From NCBI RefSeq assembly GCF_024753205.1, contig NZ_JANUGZ010000003.1, positions 124,001-188,000 on the forward strand: 64,000 nt of DNA. Reading direction: 5' to 3'. Positions 36,423 to 45,443 of the stretch are shown here, one piece after another. A program made the translations under genes and the position numbers. This DNA is from Massilia aurea. Lineage in GTDB: Bacteria > Pseudomonadota > Gammaproteobacteria > Burkholderiales > Burkholderiaceae_D. The first letter of the stretch is position 1. Every line of letters starts with the position of its first letter. The notes beneath the pieces were generated by a model, which did no database searches, was not told the origin of the DNA, and saw only the letters and a list, made by a program, of their open reading frames with translations.

Positions 36423-38121
36423 GCAGGGTCACCCGCTTGATTTCATCGATGGTGGTGGCGCCGCGTCGCACCAGGTCAAGCGCGGCCAGGCGCAGGCTGC
36501 GCGTGCCGTTGGCGTGGGCCGCGGCCTTGATGCGGCGGATCGGCTGCTTGTCGACGATCAGCTCGCGGATCTCGTCGTTCAGGGTGAGGATTTCGGCAAT
36601 CGAACGACGGCCCTTGTAGCCGGTGCCACGGCAATCGCCGCAGCCCTTCCCGCGCATGAACAGGTAGTCGCCCACCTCGGCGCGTTCCAGATGCACCGAG
36701 GCCAGTTCGAGATCGGTCGGGTCGTACTGCTCGCCGCAGCGCGGGCAGTTCATGCGGATCAGGCGCTGGGCCCAGATGCCATTCAGGGCCGAGACAAACG
36801 CATATGGATCAATGCCCATGTGCGTGAAGCGCCCGAACACGTCGAACACGTTATTGGCGTGGACAGTCGTCAGGACCAGGTGACCGGTCAGCGCCGACTG
36901 CACCGCGATCTCGGCGGTCTCGCGGTCGCGAATCTCGCCGACCATGATCTTGTCGGGGTCGTGGCGCAGGATCGAGCGCAGGCCCTTGGCAAAGGTCAGG
37001 CCCTTCTTTTCGTTGACCGGGATTTGCAGGATGCCGGGCAGCTGGTACTCCACCGGGTCTTCGATCGTGATGATCTTTTCGCGGCCGTTGTGGATTTCGG
37101 TCAGCGCCGCGTACAGGGTCGTGGTCTTGCCCGAGCCGGTCGGCCCCGTTACCAGCAGCATGCCGTAGGCTTCCTGCGCCAGGTGGCGCAGCGTGACGAG
37201 CGATGGCGCGTCGAACCCCAGCGCTTCGAGCGTGAGCGAGCCGTAGGCTTCGATCATCGCGCGCTTGTCCAGAATACGGATCACCGCATCTTCGCCGTGG
37301 ATGCTCGGCATGATCGACACGCGCAGGTCGATGTCGCGCCCGGCCGCCTCGACCCGGAAGCTCCCGTCCTGCGGCACGCGGCGCTCGGCGATATCGAGTT
37401 CGGCCAGCACCTTCAGGCGCGAGATGATGTGCTCGGCCAGCTCGATACCGCCCACTGTCGTGGCGTGATCGAGCACGCCATCGACCCGGTACTTCACGGC
37501 CAGCCCACCGGCCGTGCTTTCCAGGTGGATGTCCGAGGCGCCGGCTTTCAACGCGTCGTACAGCGTGGAGTTGACCAGCTTGACGGCCGGGCTGCCCGCT
37601 TCGGACACCGACGCGAACGACAGCACGGTACCGATCTTGCCGTCGCGCCGGCCGTCGGCAGCGCCGCCCACGAGCGAATCGACGGCGCGCGCCGATTCCT
37701 CCTGCTTGGACAGGTAGGCCTGAATGTCGGCCTGCTGCGCCAGGCACAGGTCGAGCGGCCGGCTGGGCATGGCGCGGGCCTGGGCGCCGAGCCACGTCTG
37801 CAGGTCGAGATCGAACGGATCGGCCACCACGCCCACCAGGCGCCCGTCGGCATGGCGCAGCAGCGCGCAATGACGCGACAGCGCTTGTGCGAGGGGCAGG
37901 AGGTCGAACGCCGGTGCGAGCAGCAGCATCTCCCCCGTTTCCATCACCGGCAGCGCAAACAGCGCGGCCAGGGCCTGCACCAGCTCGCGCGCATCGCGCC
38001 CGGTCAGCGCTTCCAATTCGGCCACGAGGCCCCGGCGCGACACGTTCGCGGCGGCGCGTGCCTGCGCCAGGATGGCGGGATCGAACGACGCGGCGGCCAC
38101 GGTATCGGTGTGCATGTTCAT
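36415..38121 (-). CDS. gspE: Type II secretion/type IV pilus assembly ATPase GspE
   Basis: Cytoplasmic hexameric ATPase that powers pseudopilus extension. The 568-residue product has a T2SSE N-terminal domain (about 20-140) and a catalytic domain. Walker A is GPTGSGKTTT (about 325-334), and the Asp and His boxes include IMVGEIRDRETAEI and GHLVLTTVHANN. A tetracysteine zinc site CPRC...CGDC (about 458 and 495) matches GspE/PilB. All motifs are intact. It overlaps the gspF gene by 4 nt and the PilM-like gene by 8 nt. Confidence 0.93.
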   Translation of the reverse strand: MNMHTDTVAAASFDPAILAQARAAANVSRRGLVAELEALTGRDARELVQALAALFALPVMETGEMLLLAPAFDLLPLAQALSRHCALLRHADGRLVGVVADPFDLDLQTWLGAQARAMPSRPLDLCLAQQADIQAYLSKQEESARAVDSLVGGAADGRRDGKIGTVLSFASVSEAGSPAVKLVNSTLYDALKAGASDIHLESTAGGLAVKYRVDGVLDHATTVGGIELAEHIISRLKVLAELDIAERRVPQDGSFRVEAAGRDIDLRVSIMPSIHGEDAVIRILDKRAMIEAYGSLTLEALGFDAPSLVTLRHLAQEAYGMLLVTGPTGSGKTTTLYAALTEIHNGREKIITIEDPVEYQLPGILQIPVNEKKGLTFAKGLRSILRHDPDKIMVGEIRDRETAEIAVQSALTGHLVLTTVHANNVFDVFGRFTHMGIDPYAFVSALNGIWAQRLIRMNCPRCGEQYDPTDLELASVHLERAEVGDYLFMRGKGCGDCRGTGYKGRRSIAEILTLNDEIRELIVDKQPIRRIKAAAHANGTRSLRLAALDLVRRGATTIDEIKRVTLHA

Positions 38122-39305
38122 GACATGTCTCCTGCCAGGTCGAAGATCGGCATGTACAGCAGCACGACGATGGCGCCGACCACGAGGCCGATCGCGGCCA
38201 TCAGCAGTGGCTCGAAAGTGCGCGTGAAGCGGTCGATCCAGCGCCCGATCTCGCCATCGTAAAACGCAGCCGACTGGGTCAGCATCGGCCCCATTTCGCC
38301 CGTGCGTTCACCCACGCGCAGCATGCGCAGCGAGATCGGCGTGGTCAGGCCGTGGGCTTCGAAGGCGTTCGACATCGGCTCGCCCGACTCGATCGCGGCG
38401 CGCGCCGCCGACAGGTTTTTGGCCAGGTGCGGCGCGACCATCTGCTGCACGGTCTCGATAGCGCCGACAATCGTGATGCCGCCTTCGGTCAGCATGCCGA
38501 GCGTCAGGTACAGGCGCGAGAGTTCATACACGCGGGCGCGCTCGCCAATGCCGGGCACGCGCCGCAGCAGCCGGCCCATGCCGCCGCTGCGGCGCAGATG
38601 GCGAATGCCGGCGACGATGCTGGCCACTACCAGCACGGCGCCGATCAGAATCGCCGTCCCGTGGCCGGACGCGAACTGGCCCCAGTCGAGCAGCCGCTGC
38701 GACAGCCACGGCAGGTCGCGGCCCGCGCCCTGGTACACCTCGGCGAATTTGGGCACCACGTAGCCGATCAAAAAGCCGGATACGCCCCCGCCGACCATCA
38801 GCAGGATCACCGGATAGATCGAGGCGCTGACGATTTTGGCGCGCACGGTGTCGATCCGCTGCTGGTAGTCGATGTAGCGCGTCAGTGCGCGCGGCAGGTC
38901 GCTGGTGCCTTCGGCGGCGCGCACGATGCCGATGTACAGCGGCGGGAACAGCGCCGGCTGCGCCGCCAGCACGGCCGAAAAACGCTTGCCCTCGCGCAGG
39001 CCACCGAGCAGGCGTTCGAGCACGGCGCGGGTGGGCGCGGCGCTTTCCTTTTCCAGCAGGGCTTCGAGGCTTTCGACGATGCCCAGGCCGGCATTGAGCA
39101 GCGCGAGCAGTTCCTGGCTGAACAGGACCAGAGATAATTTGGCGCCGCGCGAACTGGCCAGACGCGCGCCGCGCGCCGGTTCGACGGCGCTGACGAACAG
39201 GCCACGCGCCTCGATCTGGCGGCGTGCATCCTGCGCGTCGAGGGCGTCGACGACGAGGTTGGCGATCGACATGTCGGGCGCGAGGGTGCGAACGGCGAAC
39301 TGCAT
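38118..39305 (-). CDS. gspF: Type II secretion inner-membrane platform protein GspF
   Basis: Polytopic platform protein that couples GspE to pseudopilin assembly. From the ATG at 39305 the product has 395 residues and two homologous GspF domains: one around LFSQELLALLNAGLGIVESL (about 65-84), the other around RVYELSRLYLTLGMLTEGG (about 270). Three membrane spans are visible, including VILLMVGGGVSGFLIGYVV and the C-terminal LMAAIGLVVGAIVVLLYMPI. The long N-terminal extension of the open frame runs antisense-like over gspG and is rejected. A 38-nt gap after gspG is the only non-overlapping junction in the operon. Confidence 0.92.
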   Translation of the reverse strand: MQFAVRTLAPDMSIANLVVDALDAQDARRQIEARGLFVSAVEPARGARLASSRGAKLSLVLFSQELLALLNAGLGIVESLEALLEKESAAPTRAVLERLLGGLREGKRFSAVLAAQPALFPPLYIGIVRAAEGTSDLPRALTRYIDYQQRIDTVRAKIVSASIYPVILLMVGGGVSGFLIGYVVPKFAEVYQGAGRDLPWLSQRLLDWGQFASGHGTAILIGAVLVVASIVAGIRHLRRSGGMGRLLRRVPGIGERARVYELSRLYLTLGMLTEGGITIVGAIETVQQMVAPHLAKNLSAARAAIESGEPMSNAFEAHGLTTPISLRMLRVGERTGEMGPMLTQSAAFYDGEIGRWIDRFTRTFEPLLMAAIGLVVGAIVVLLYMPIFDLAGDMS

Positions 39306-39343
39306 GGGCGGCGCTGTCAGGTGGGTAATGCTGGAAACGTCAT

Positions 39344-39781
39344 TCAGTTCGACGTGATGTCGGCGTTCTCGCCGGCGCCGCCGGGCTGGCCGTCCTTGCC
39401 CAGCGAAAGCACTTCGTACTCCGCCCGGGCGCCAGGCGCGCGGTACTGGTACGCATTGCCCCATGGATCGAGTGGCACGGCTTTCTTCAGGTACGGGCCG
39501 TTCCATTTGACGCCGGCGCTGGGCGGCGCCGTCATCAAGGCCGCCAGGCCTTCTTCGGTAGTCGGGTAGCGGCCGACGTCGAGCCGGTAGGTGTCGAGCG
39601 TTTTATCGAACGCATCGATCTGGGCCTTGGCCGCAGTGACTTCGGATTTGCCCAGCTGGGAAAAATATTTCGGGCCGACATAGGCCGCAAGCAAACCGAT
39701 GATGACGATCACCACCAGCAATTCCAGCAACGTGAACCCGGCGCTGCGACGCGCGGCGCCCCGTTTCATGGCAAAAAACAT
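39344..39781 (-). CDS. gspG: Major pseudopilin GspG
   Basis: Main subunit of the pseudopilus. The 145-residue product starts at 39781 after GAGGAG with 7-nt spacing. It has the leader MFFAMKRGAARRSAG cut before FTLLELLVVIVIIGLLAAYV, Glu at +5. The globular part shows the GspG signature: DVGRYPTTEEGLAAL, then WNGPYLKKAVPLDPWGNAYQ and a C-terminal calcium-loop-like YEVLSLGKDGQPGGAGEN. First gene of the eleven-gene operon. The AT-rich region upstream separates it from the divergent PEP-CTERM gene. Confidence 0.95.
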   Translation of the reverse strand: MFFAMKRGAARRSAGFTLLELLVVIVIIGLLAAYVGPKYFSQLGKSEVTAAKAQIDAFDKTLDTYRLDVGRYPTTEEGLAALMTAPPSAGVKWNGPYLKKAVPLDPWGNAYQYRAPGARAEYEVLSLGKDGQPGGAGENADITSN

Positions 39782-39796
39782 CAACCGACTCCTCAT

Positions 39797-40140
39797 GTGC
39801 TACGCGCAAAAAAATACCTCTGAACGGTATCACGCGGTATGGCAGAAGGACAACTCTTGTTTTGAGATACCACCCAGCGTCAAAGCTGTAGAGGCGAAAC
39901 AAACAGCACCTTGTTCAATTACTGTTACAAAAACGCCACAATTCATGCCGACGTCATAAAACCATAAAACAAAGTCTGGTCGCTGTAGAAACCGAATTTA
40001 ATTAATCATTTTTCCGAAAACTCAATATTTTTCCTGTTAATAATTTTTACATTTTAATTATTTCCATTGATATATTTATTTACAACGCAACAGGAGGTTG
40101 CGCTTTTACCGGTCTTGCCGTATCCCGGCAAGCACCAATA
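39797..40140. promoter_or_regulatory. AT-rich divergent promoter region between secretion operon and PEP-CTERM/protease genes
   Basis: This spacer of about 340 nt is far richer in A+T than the rest of the window, especially 39960-40085, with runs such as TTAATAATTTTTACATTTTA. On the plus strand TTTACA (40046-40051) is followed after 17 bp by GATATA, a weak sigma-70 candidate. No -24/-12 element was found. It contains no gene and should hold the start sites of both the gspG operon and the gene at 40159. Confidence 0.5.
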
Positions 40141-40158
40141 CAACGACAAAGGCACATC

Positions 40159-40938
40159 ATGATTCGGCACGGACGATTGGCAGCACCGACCCTCGGCAGC
40201 ACTCTTGCAACGTTATGCAGCGCCACGCTTGGCGCCGTCATTCTGGCCGCACCGGCTCAGGCCGCCACCATCGGCTTCGAGAATGGTTATGGCGCTGTCG
40301 CGCATGGCGAGACCTACCAGGAATCGGGCTTCTCGATGCGGTTCGATGCCAACAACCCGCAAGCCGACAGCAGCACCGGCGTGGGCGCCTTTGTCGATGG
40401 CAGCGACCCATGGGCCTGTGACATGGCGTGCCCGGTGAATAATTCGAGCATGTACTACGGCGCGTTCAACGACAGCGTCGTCTGGATCACTGCCGAGGAC
40501 GGCAACCCCTTCCGCATGCTGGGCGTGGATGCGAGCTTCATCGGCAATACAACCGAACTCAGCGGCTACCCGGCCGTATCGGGTCTGTTGCGCGCGCAGG
40601 GCTTCCGCGCTGACGGCAGCTACACGTACATCGACCTGGCACTGGATGGTCCATCCAGCGCTGGCTTCGGATTCGGCGGCTACGACTTTGGCGCGTTCTC
40701 GCAACTGGCATTCACGGAGATCGCCCTGTTCGGCTTCGTGTGCGACGGCGCGGGCGACTGCTCGGCCTTCAATACCAACCAGGGCCAGTTTGCCATCGAT
40801 AACCTGAACCTGGAATCAGGCGCAGCCGCCGATGTGCCGGAACCGGCCACCGCGCTGCTGTTCGGTCTCGGCATCGCCGGCCTGGCCGCCAGCGCACGCC
40901 GCCGCCGCCGCAGCAACAGCCTTGCCATCCGCGCCTGA
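40159..40938 (+). CDS. PEP-CTERM sorting-domain protein
   Basis: Exported surface protein of 259 residues, presumably processed by an exosortase. It has a signal peptide ending PAQA-AT (about residue 35) and a beta-rich body with QESGFSMRFD and four Cys in two pairs. The C-terminal sorting signal begins VPEPATALLFGLGIAGLAAS and ends in an Arg cluster, RRRR. A QFAIDNLNL segment just before it recalls a known PEP-CTERM subfamily. The ATG follows AAAGG. The S8 protease gene starts 31 nt downstream and is probably cotranscribed; the secretion operon is divergent. No exosortase is encoded in this window. Confidence 0.88.
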   Translation: MIRHGRLAAPTLGSTLATLCSATLGAVILAAPAQAATIGFENGYGAVAHGETYQESGFSMRFDANNPQADSSTGVGAFVDGSDPWACDMACPVNNSSMYYGAFNDSVVWITAEDGNPFRMLGVDASFIGNTTELSGYPAVSGLLRAQGFRADGSYTYIDLALDGPSSAGFGFGGYDFGAFSQLAFTEIALFGFVCDGAGDCSAFNTNQGQFAIDNLNLESGAAADVPEPATALLFGLGIAGLAASARRRRRSNSLAIRA

Positions 40939-40969
40939 CCCCCACAACGTATCCCGGGAACGAATCACC

Positions 40970-43900
40970 ATGAAACTCCGTCCATTATCCGCAGCAGTAC
41001 TGCTGGTCCTGTCCAGCCTGACGATCACCGTCCAGGCCCAGGACGTGCGCCGCCCGTACATCGTTCAACTGGCCGACAAGCCGATCGCCGGCTACACCGG
41101 CGAGATCGCCGGCATGCCCGCGACCCAGCCAGCCGCCGGCAACCGCCTGAACCTGGAAACCCAGAACGTTGTTCTCTACAACAACTACCTGACCCGCAAG
41201 CAGGCCGCCGTGCGCGCCGTCGTGGCCAGCGCACCGGTGCTGCATGAGTACAGTGTGGTCCTGAACGGCTTTGCCGCCATGCTGACCGATGCCGAAGTGC
41301 GCACCCTGATGGCGCGCACCGACGTGGTCACGGTCTCGCCGGACGTGCCGCGCGAACTGGCCACCACCTACACCCCGACCTTCCTCGGCCTGGATCAACC
41401 GGGCGGCCTGTGGTCGCAGCTTGGCGGCCAGGGCGCCGCCGGCGAGAACATCATCATCGGCATCGTCGATGGCGGCATCTGGCCCGAGCATCCATCGTAC
41501 GCCGACCGTGTCGACGCCAACGGCAAGCCAACCTTCGCCACCAGCGGCACCATCGTGTACGATGCGCCGCCGTCGCGCTGGAAAGGCACGTGCCAGACCG
41601 GCGAAGGCTTTACCGCCGCCGATTGCAACAACAAGCTGATCGGCGCCCAGTATTTCGACGCCAGCTACCGCTCGAGCAACCGGGTCAGCCACTGGACCGA
41701 GTTCAATTCGTCGCCGCGCGATTCCATCGGCGGCACCACCGGCGAAGGCGGCCACGGTACCCACACTTCCACCACGGCCGGCGGCAATGCACGCTCGACT
41801 GCGGTCGTCGGCGGCGTCGCCATCGGCGAAATGAGCGGCATGGCGCCACGCGCGCGGATCGCTTCGTACAAGGTGTGCTGGACCTACCTGGATCCGGCCC
41901 AGGCCAGCGGCCGGCGCAATGCCTGCTTCACCGGCGACAGCGTCGCGGCCATCGAAAAAGCGGTGGTCGACGGCGTGCACGTGATCAACTTCTCGATCAG
42001 CGGCGGTGAGTCGATCATCGACCCGGTCGAGCAAGCCTTCTTCAATGCCTCGAATGCCGGCGTGTTCGTTGCCGCCTCGGCGGGCAACAGCGGCCCGGCA
42101 AACACGGTCGCCCACATCAGCCCATGGCAGGCAACCGTTGCCGCCTCGACCCACAACCGCGAACTGCAGGCCACCGTCACGCTCGGCAACGGCCGCAGCT
42201 TCCGCGGCGCGTCGATGAATTCGACGGCCGTGGGCCCGGCGCCAATGATCACTGCCGAAGCGGCAGCGCTGCCGGGCGCCAATCCGACGCTGGTGGCACG
42301 GTGTTTCAGCGCCAACGAAAACGGCGGCCAGGCCGTGCTCGATCCGGCCAAGGTGGCCGGCAAGATCGTGACCTGTACTCGCGGCGGCAATGCGCGTGTC
42401 GACAAGAGCCTGGCCGTGAAGGACGCCGGTGGCGTCGGCATGGTGCAGATCGACAACAACACCGGCCTGGTGGCCGAAGTGCATGCAGTCCCATCGGTGC
42501 ACGTCAACGCCAACGATGGCGCGGTCATCAAGTCGTATGCTGCAACGTCCGGCGCCACCGCGTCGATCTCGACCTTCGTGATCGGCACGTCGAGCGTGCC
42601 GGCGCCGACGATGGCCAGCTTCTCGTCGCGCGGCCCGAACCGCTACGACCCGAACGTGCTCAAGCCTGACATGACCGCACCTGGCGTGGACGTCATCGCC
42701 GGGGTCTCGCCGAACATGACCGAAGCGCAGCGCGCAGCGCTGCTCACCGGCACGCTCGATCCGGTGCCGGTGGCCTGGGCATCGTACCAGGGCACGTCGA
42801 TGTCGAGCCCGCACGTGGCCGGCCTGGCCGCCCTGCTGCGACAGCAGCATCCGACCTGGTCGCCAGCCATGATCAAATCGGCACTGATGACGACCGCCAC
42901 CGACACCTTCGCCGATGCGATCCTGTCCGGCGATACGCGCGGCAGTTTGCCGTTCGGCCAGGGCGCAGGCCACGTGGCACCGAACGCTGCGGCCAATCCG
43001 GGCCTGGTGTATGACATCACCGAACTCGATTACCGCAAATACATGTGCGGCGCGGGCGTCGCAGCGCAATGCGGCGGCGGCAGCATCGCCGGCTACAACC
43101 TGAACCTGCCGTCGATCGCAGTTGGCAATGTGCTGGGCACCGTCACCGTCACCCGCTCGGTCACCAATGTCAGCGACAGCGAATCGACCTACACGCCGAC
43201 AGCGGCGATCACGGGCTTTACCGCCACGGTCAGCCCGACCTCGCTGGTCATGCCGGCCGGCGCGACGCGCCAGTACACCGTGACGCTGACCCGCACCAAT
43301 GCCGCCGAGAATGTGTGGCAGTTCGGTTCGCTGACCTGGTCGGACGGCACCCACCGCGTGCGCAGCCCGATCGTGGCCCGCTCGGGCCGCCTGATCTCGG
43401 CGCCTGCCCTCGTGGAAAGCGACCGCGCCAGCGGTGGCAAGTCCCTCACCATCAGCACCGGATTTGCCGGCAAGATGGGCGTGGCGGCCGGCGGCATGAA
43501 GGAAATCGACCGCATTGCCGGCACCGTGGGCACTGCCAACCCGGCGATCTTCAGCACTCGGGAGACGATGCGCCAGGCCTGCCTGGCCAGCGCACCGGGC
43601 GTGTTCGTGTCCAAGGTTGTGGTGCCAAGCAACGCGATGGCCGCGAAGTTTGAACTGTTCGACCGTGACATGACGGGCGAAGGCGCGAACGACCTCGACC
43701 TGCTCGTGCTCAACGGTGCGAATGCCGAAGTGGGCTATTCGGCCAACGGCACGTCGGACGAAATGGTCACGCTGACTTCGCCAAGCGCTGGTACCTACAC
43801 GGTCTGCGCCCTCGGCTACGACACCTTCAACGGCGGCGTGATCGGCTTCGGCCTGCATGCCGGCGTCGTCACCACGGCCGACCGCGCCTACAACTTCAAG

Positions 43901-44110
43901 GCGCTGGTGCCTGCCCAGGTGTATGTCGGCGGTACGGCAACGGTCACCACGAGCTGGTCGGGTCTGCCAACCGGCAAACGCTTCCTGAGCGCCATTCGCC
44001 TGCTGCAACCAAACGGCGCCATTGCCTCGACGACGCTGTTGCAGGTGGAAACCAACAGCCCGATTCCACGTGCAGTCTCGGGCGCACGCAAGAAGGACCT
44101 GGGCCTGTAA
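40970..44110 (+). CDS. Secreted S8 family serine protease (subtilase) with PA domain
   Basis: Extracellular endopeptidase of 1046 residues. Layout: signal peptide (about 1-23), inhibitor I9 propeptide (RPYIVQLADKPIAGY onward), subtilase domain with the triad Asp167 (GIVDGGIWPEHPSY), His262 (GHGTHTS) and Ser610 (GTSMSSPHVAG), a PA domain inserted between His and Ser (about 390-520), and a C-terminal fibronectin-like region. The 348-residue His-Ser spacing fits the insertion. The end, GARKKDLGL, carries no PEP-CTERM or other sorting tag, so release to the medium is likely. The ATG at 40970 is used because the longer frame runs through the PEP-CTERM coding end. Signal peptide plus the adjacent secretion machine make it a good substrate candidate. 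Confidence 0.93.
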   Translation: MKLRPLSAAVLLVLSSLTITVQAQDVRRPYIVQLADKPIAGYTGEIAGMPATQPAAGNRLNLETQNVVLYNNYLTRKQAAVRAVVASAPVLHEYSVVLNGFAAMLTDAEVRTLMARTDVVTVSPDVPRELATTYTPTFLGLDQPGGLWSQLGGQGAAGENIIIGIVDGGIWPEHPSYADRVDANGKPTFATSGTIVYDAPPSRWKGTCQTGEGFTAADCNNKLIGAQYFDASYRSSNRVSHWTEFNSSPRDSIGGTTGEGGHGTHTSTTAGGNARSTAVVGGVAIGEMSGMAPRARIASYKVCWTYLDPAQASGRRNACFTGDSVAAIEKAVVDGVHVINFSISGGESIIDPVEQAFFNASNAGVFVAASAGNSGPANTVAHISPWQATVAASTHNRELQATVTLGNGRSFRGASMNSTAVGPAPMITAEAAALPGANPTLVARCFSANENGGQAVLDPAKVAGKIVTCTRGGNARVDKSLAVKDAGGVGMVQIDNNTGLVAEVHAVPSVHVNANDGAVIKSYAATSGATASISTFVIGTSSVPAPTMASFSSRGPNRYDPNVLKPDMTAPGVDVIAGVSPNMTEAQRAALLTGTLDPVPVAWASYQGTSMSSPHVAGLAALLRQQHPTWSPAMIKSALMTTATDTFADAILSGDTRGSLPFGQGAGHVAPNAAANPGLVYDITELDYRKYMCGAGVAAQCGGGSIAGYNLNLPSIAVGNVLGTVTVTRSVTNVSDSESTYTPTAAITGFTATVSPTSLVMPAGATRQYTVTLTRTNAAENVWQFGSLTWSDGTHRVRSPIVARSGRLISAPALVESDRASGGKSLTISTGFAGKMGVAAGGMKEIDRIAGTVGTANPAIFSTRETMRQACLASAPGVFVSKVVVPSNAMAAKFELFDRDMTGEGANDLDLLVLNGANAEVGYSANGTSDEMVTLTSPSAGTYTVCALGYDTFNGGVIGFGLHAGVVTTADRAYNFKALVPAQVYVGGTATVTTSWSGLPTGKRFLSAIRLLQPNGAIASTTLLQVETNSPIPRAVSGARKKDLGL

Positions 44111-44116
44111 GGTAAT

Positions 44117-44206
44117 GCCGGATCGTTGCAACGCAGCAGCGTTCAACGATCCGGCGGTCCGGCGGTCCGGTGGTAAACGACAAAGCGCGCCTCGGCGCGC
44201 TTTGTC
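44117..44206 (+). terminator. Two tandem hairpins after the S8 protease gene
   Basis: First hairpin 44117-44155: GCCGGATCGTTG pairs with CAACGATCCGGC, and an inner AACG/CGTT stem closes on CAGCAG. Second hairpin 44179-44206: GACAAAGCGCGCC pairs with GGCGCGCTTTGTC around TC, with only a weak T-rich tail. Between them is the direct repeat GGCGGTCC twice. The second hairpin is symmetrical and could also serve the convergent gene ending at 44240. Confidence 0.6.
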
Positions 44207-44239
44207 ATTGCAGGCGCATGAACATGCGCCGATGAACGA

Positions 44240-44650
44240 TCAATTGACCGGGGAACCGGTGCCGAGCTGGCAGGTGCCGGCGACGCAGACTGCGCCCGGA
44301 TCGGCCTTCAACATGCAGGTCGATACCATGCCACTGGCCGTGAGTGCTGCTTTGGTCTCGGTGTACGAGCGTTCGGACAGTGCGCGCAGCGCGTTGGCGT
44401 CGCTCTTTTGCGTGGAGTACGGCAGGTATTCCTGCGGGCCGCCACAGGCCATGGCGCCCACCGGCAGCGTGCGGCATTGCGCGTTGTCGCTGCACGTCGG
44501 CGTGCCGATCTGGCGCCGGATGTCGGCCAGCGTATTGGCCGGCGCCGTGCTGATGGAGGTTTCTCCCTTGACCTGAGCGCGGACGGGACCCTGGGCCTGG
44601 CTCGTGCAGGCGGCGCAGCTGACGAGCAGCAAAAGTAAGAGTTTGTTCAT
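44240..44650 (-). CDS. Small exported Cys-rich protein, possible lipoprotein
   Basis: Unknown function; 136 residues from the ATG at 44650. The N-terminus MNKLLLLLLVSCAACTSQAQ is a signal with two possible lipobox cysteines. The mature part has cysteine pairs in TPTCSDNAQCRTL, AMACGGP, STCML and AVCVAGTCQLG, suggesting disulfides in the periplasm. The CGGP-x-YLPYS segment recurs in uncharacterised proteobacterial proteins, from memory. It lies downstream of the EpsA-like regulator gene on the same strand with an 82-nt gap. The long upstream extension overlaps that gene out of frame and is rejected. Confidence 0.65.
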   Translation of the reverse strand: MNKLLLLLLVSCAACTSQAQGPVRAQVKGETSISTAPANTLADIRRQIGTPTCSDNAQCRTLPVGAMACGGPQEYLPYSTQKSDANALRALSERSYTETKAALTASGMVSTCMLKADPGAVCVAGTCQLGTGSPVN

Positions 44651-44732
44651 GGGGCTATCTTCGCGTGCGATCGGCGTGGGGTCAAGCGAATTGCGGCTGC
44701 CCCACGCGGCTGGGACTTTCCTGCAGCGACGA

Positions 44733-45443
44733 TCAGAGCAGACGCAGCGCCATGCAGCGCGCCACCGCGTGCGCCCGGTTGGCCACGCCAAGCACCCGGT
44801 AGCTGCGCTGCAGATGGTTCTTCACCGTCAGCGCGCTGATGCCAAGCTGGCGCGCCACTTCTTCGTTGCTGTGCCCCGCCCGTATGCGGTCGAGCACGGC
44901 CAGTTCGCGCCCGCTCAGGGACCGCACCGGCGCGCTGTCGGCCCCCTGCCCGGCGCTGGCCGCGACCGGCATGCGCAGCAATCCCAGATGCAGATACGGC
45001 AGCAGCAACTGCAGAAAATAGACCTGACGCGCATCGGGCAGCGACGGCATGCGCAGCAGCGCAAATACCGTGCCGGCTGCCCCCGGCTGCGCGCTGCCAT
45101 GCACGAGCGCGTGGTCCATCCCCGTCGCGCACAAGGCAGTGTCGGCGCCATCGATCACAGTGGGCATGGCGCGCGCCGCCTGCCAGCGCGCGACCAGCGC
45201 CGGCGCCACGTGGGCCTTGAGCTGCACCAGCGCAGCGCGGTCGAGCACGGCGCGGTGCAGGCACTCGACATGGTCGACGGCGCCGGTTGCATCGAGTCTC
45301 ACGCACAGCATGATCTCGTGCGGCAGCAGCGCCTGGAAGGCTCCCTGCGTCCACAAGAAGAGCTGGCGCCGCTCGGTAAGTTCGACCCCCGACTCGATCG
45401 TACGCAACAGGTATTCCTGCTCCAGCTTGTCGAGGATTGTCAT
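44733..45443 (-). CDS. epsA: LuxR-type transcriptional regulator, EpsA-like
   Basis: DNA-binding regulator of 236 residues. The C-terminal LuxR helix-turn-helix is clear: LSGRELAVLDRIRAGHSNEE followed by VARQLGISALTVKNHL. The N-terminal two thirds have no receiver domain and resemble the EpsA family tied to exopolysaccharide/PEP-CTERM loci (start MTILDKLEQEYLLRTIESG). It overlaps the OmpR-type regulator gene by 4 nt (ATGA), so both are translated together. Control of the nearby polysaccharide or PEP-CTERM genes is inferred. The symbol is given by family resemblance, not by proven function. Confidence 0.72.
   Translation of the reverse strand: MTILDKLEQEYLLRTIESGVELTERRQLFLWTQGAFQALLPHEIMLCVRLDATGAVDHVECLHRAVLDRAALVQLKAHVAPALVARWQAARAMPTVIDGADTALCATGMDHALVHGSAQPGAAGTVFALLRMPSLPDARQVYFLQLLLPYLHLGLLRMPVAASAGQGADSAPVRSLSGRELAVLDRIRAGHSNEEVARQLGISALTVKNHLQRSYRVLGVANRAHAVARCMALRLL

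Noticed and set aside
40020..40158. Possible sigma-54 promoter for the PEP-CTERM gene, as known for some PEP-CTERM regulons
   Set aside because: No GG-N10-GC pair in a TGGCAC/TTGC context is present.
40985..44146. 1053-codon minus-strand frame opposite the S8 protease
   Set aside because: The plus-strand protease has an intact triad and signal peptide; the opposite frame has only Gly/His/Arg-rich shadow sequence.
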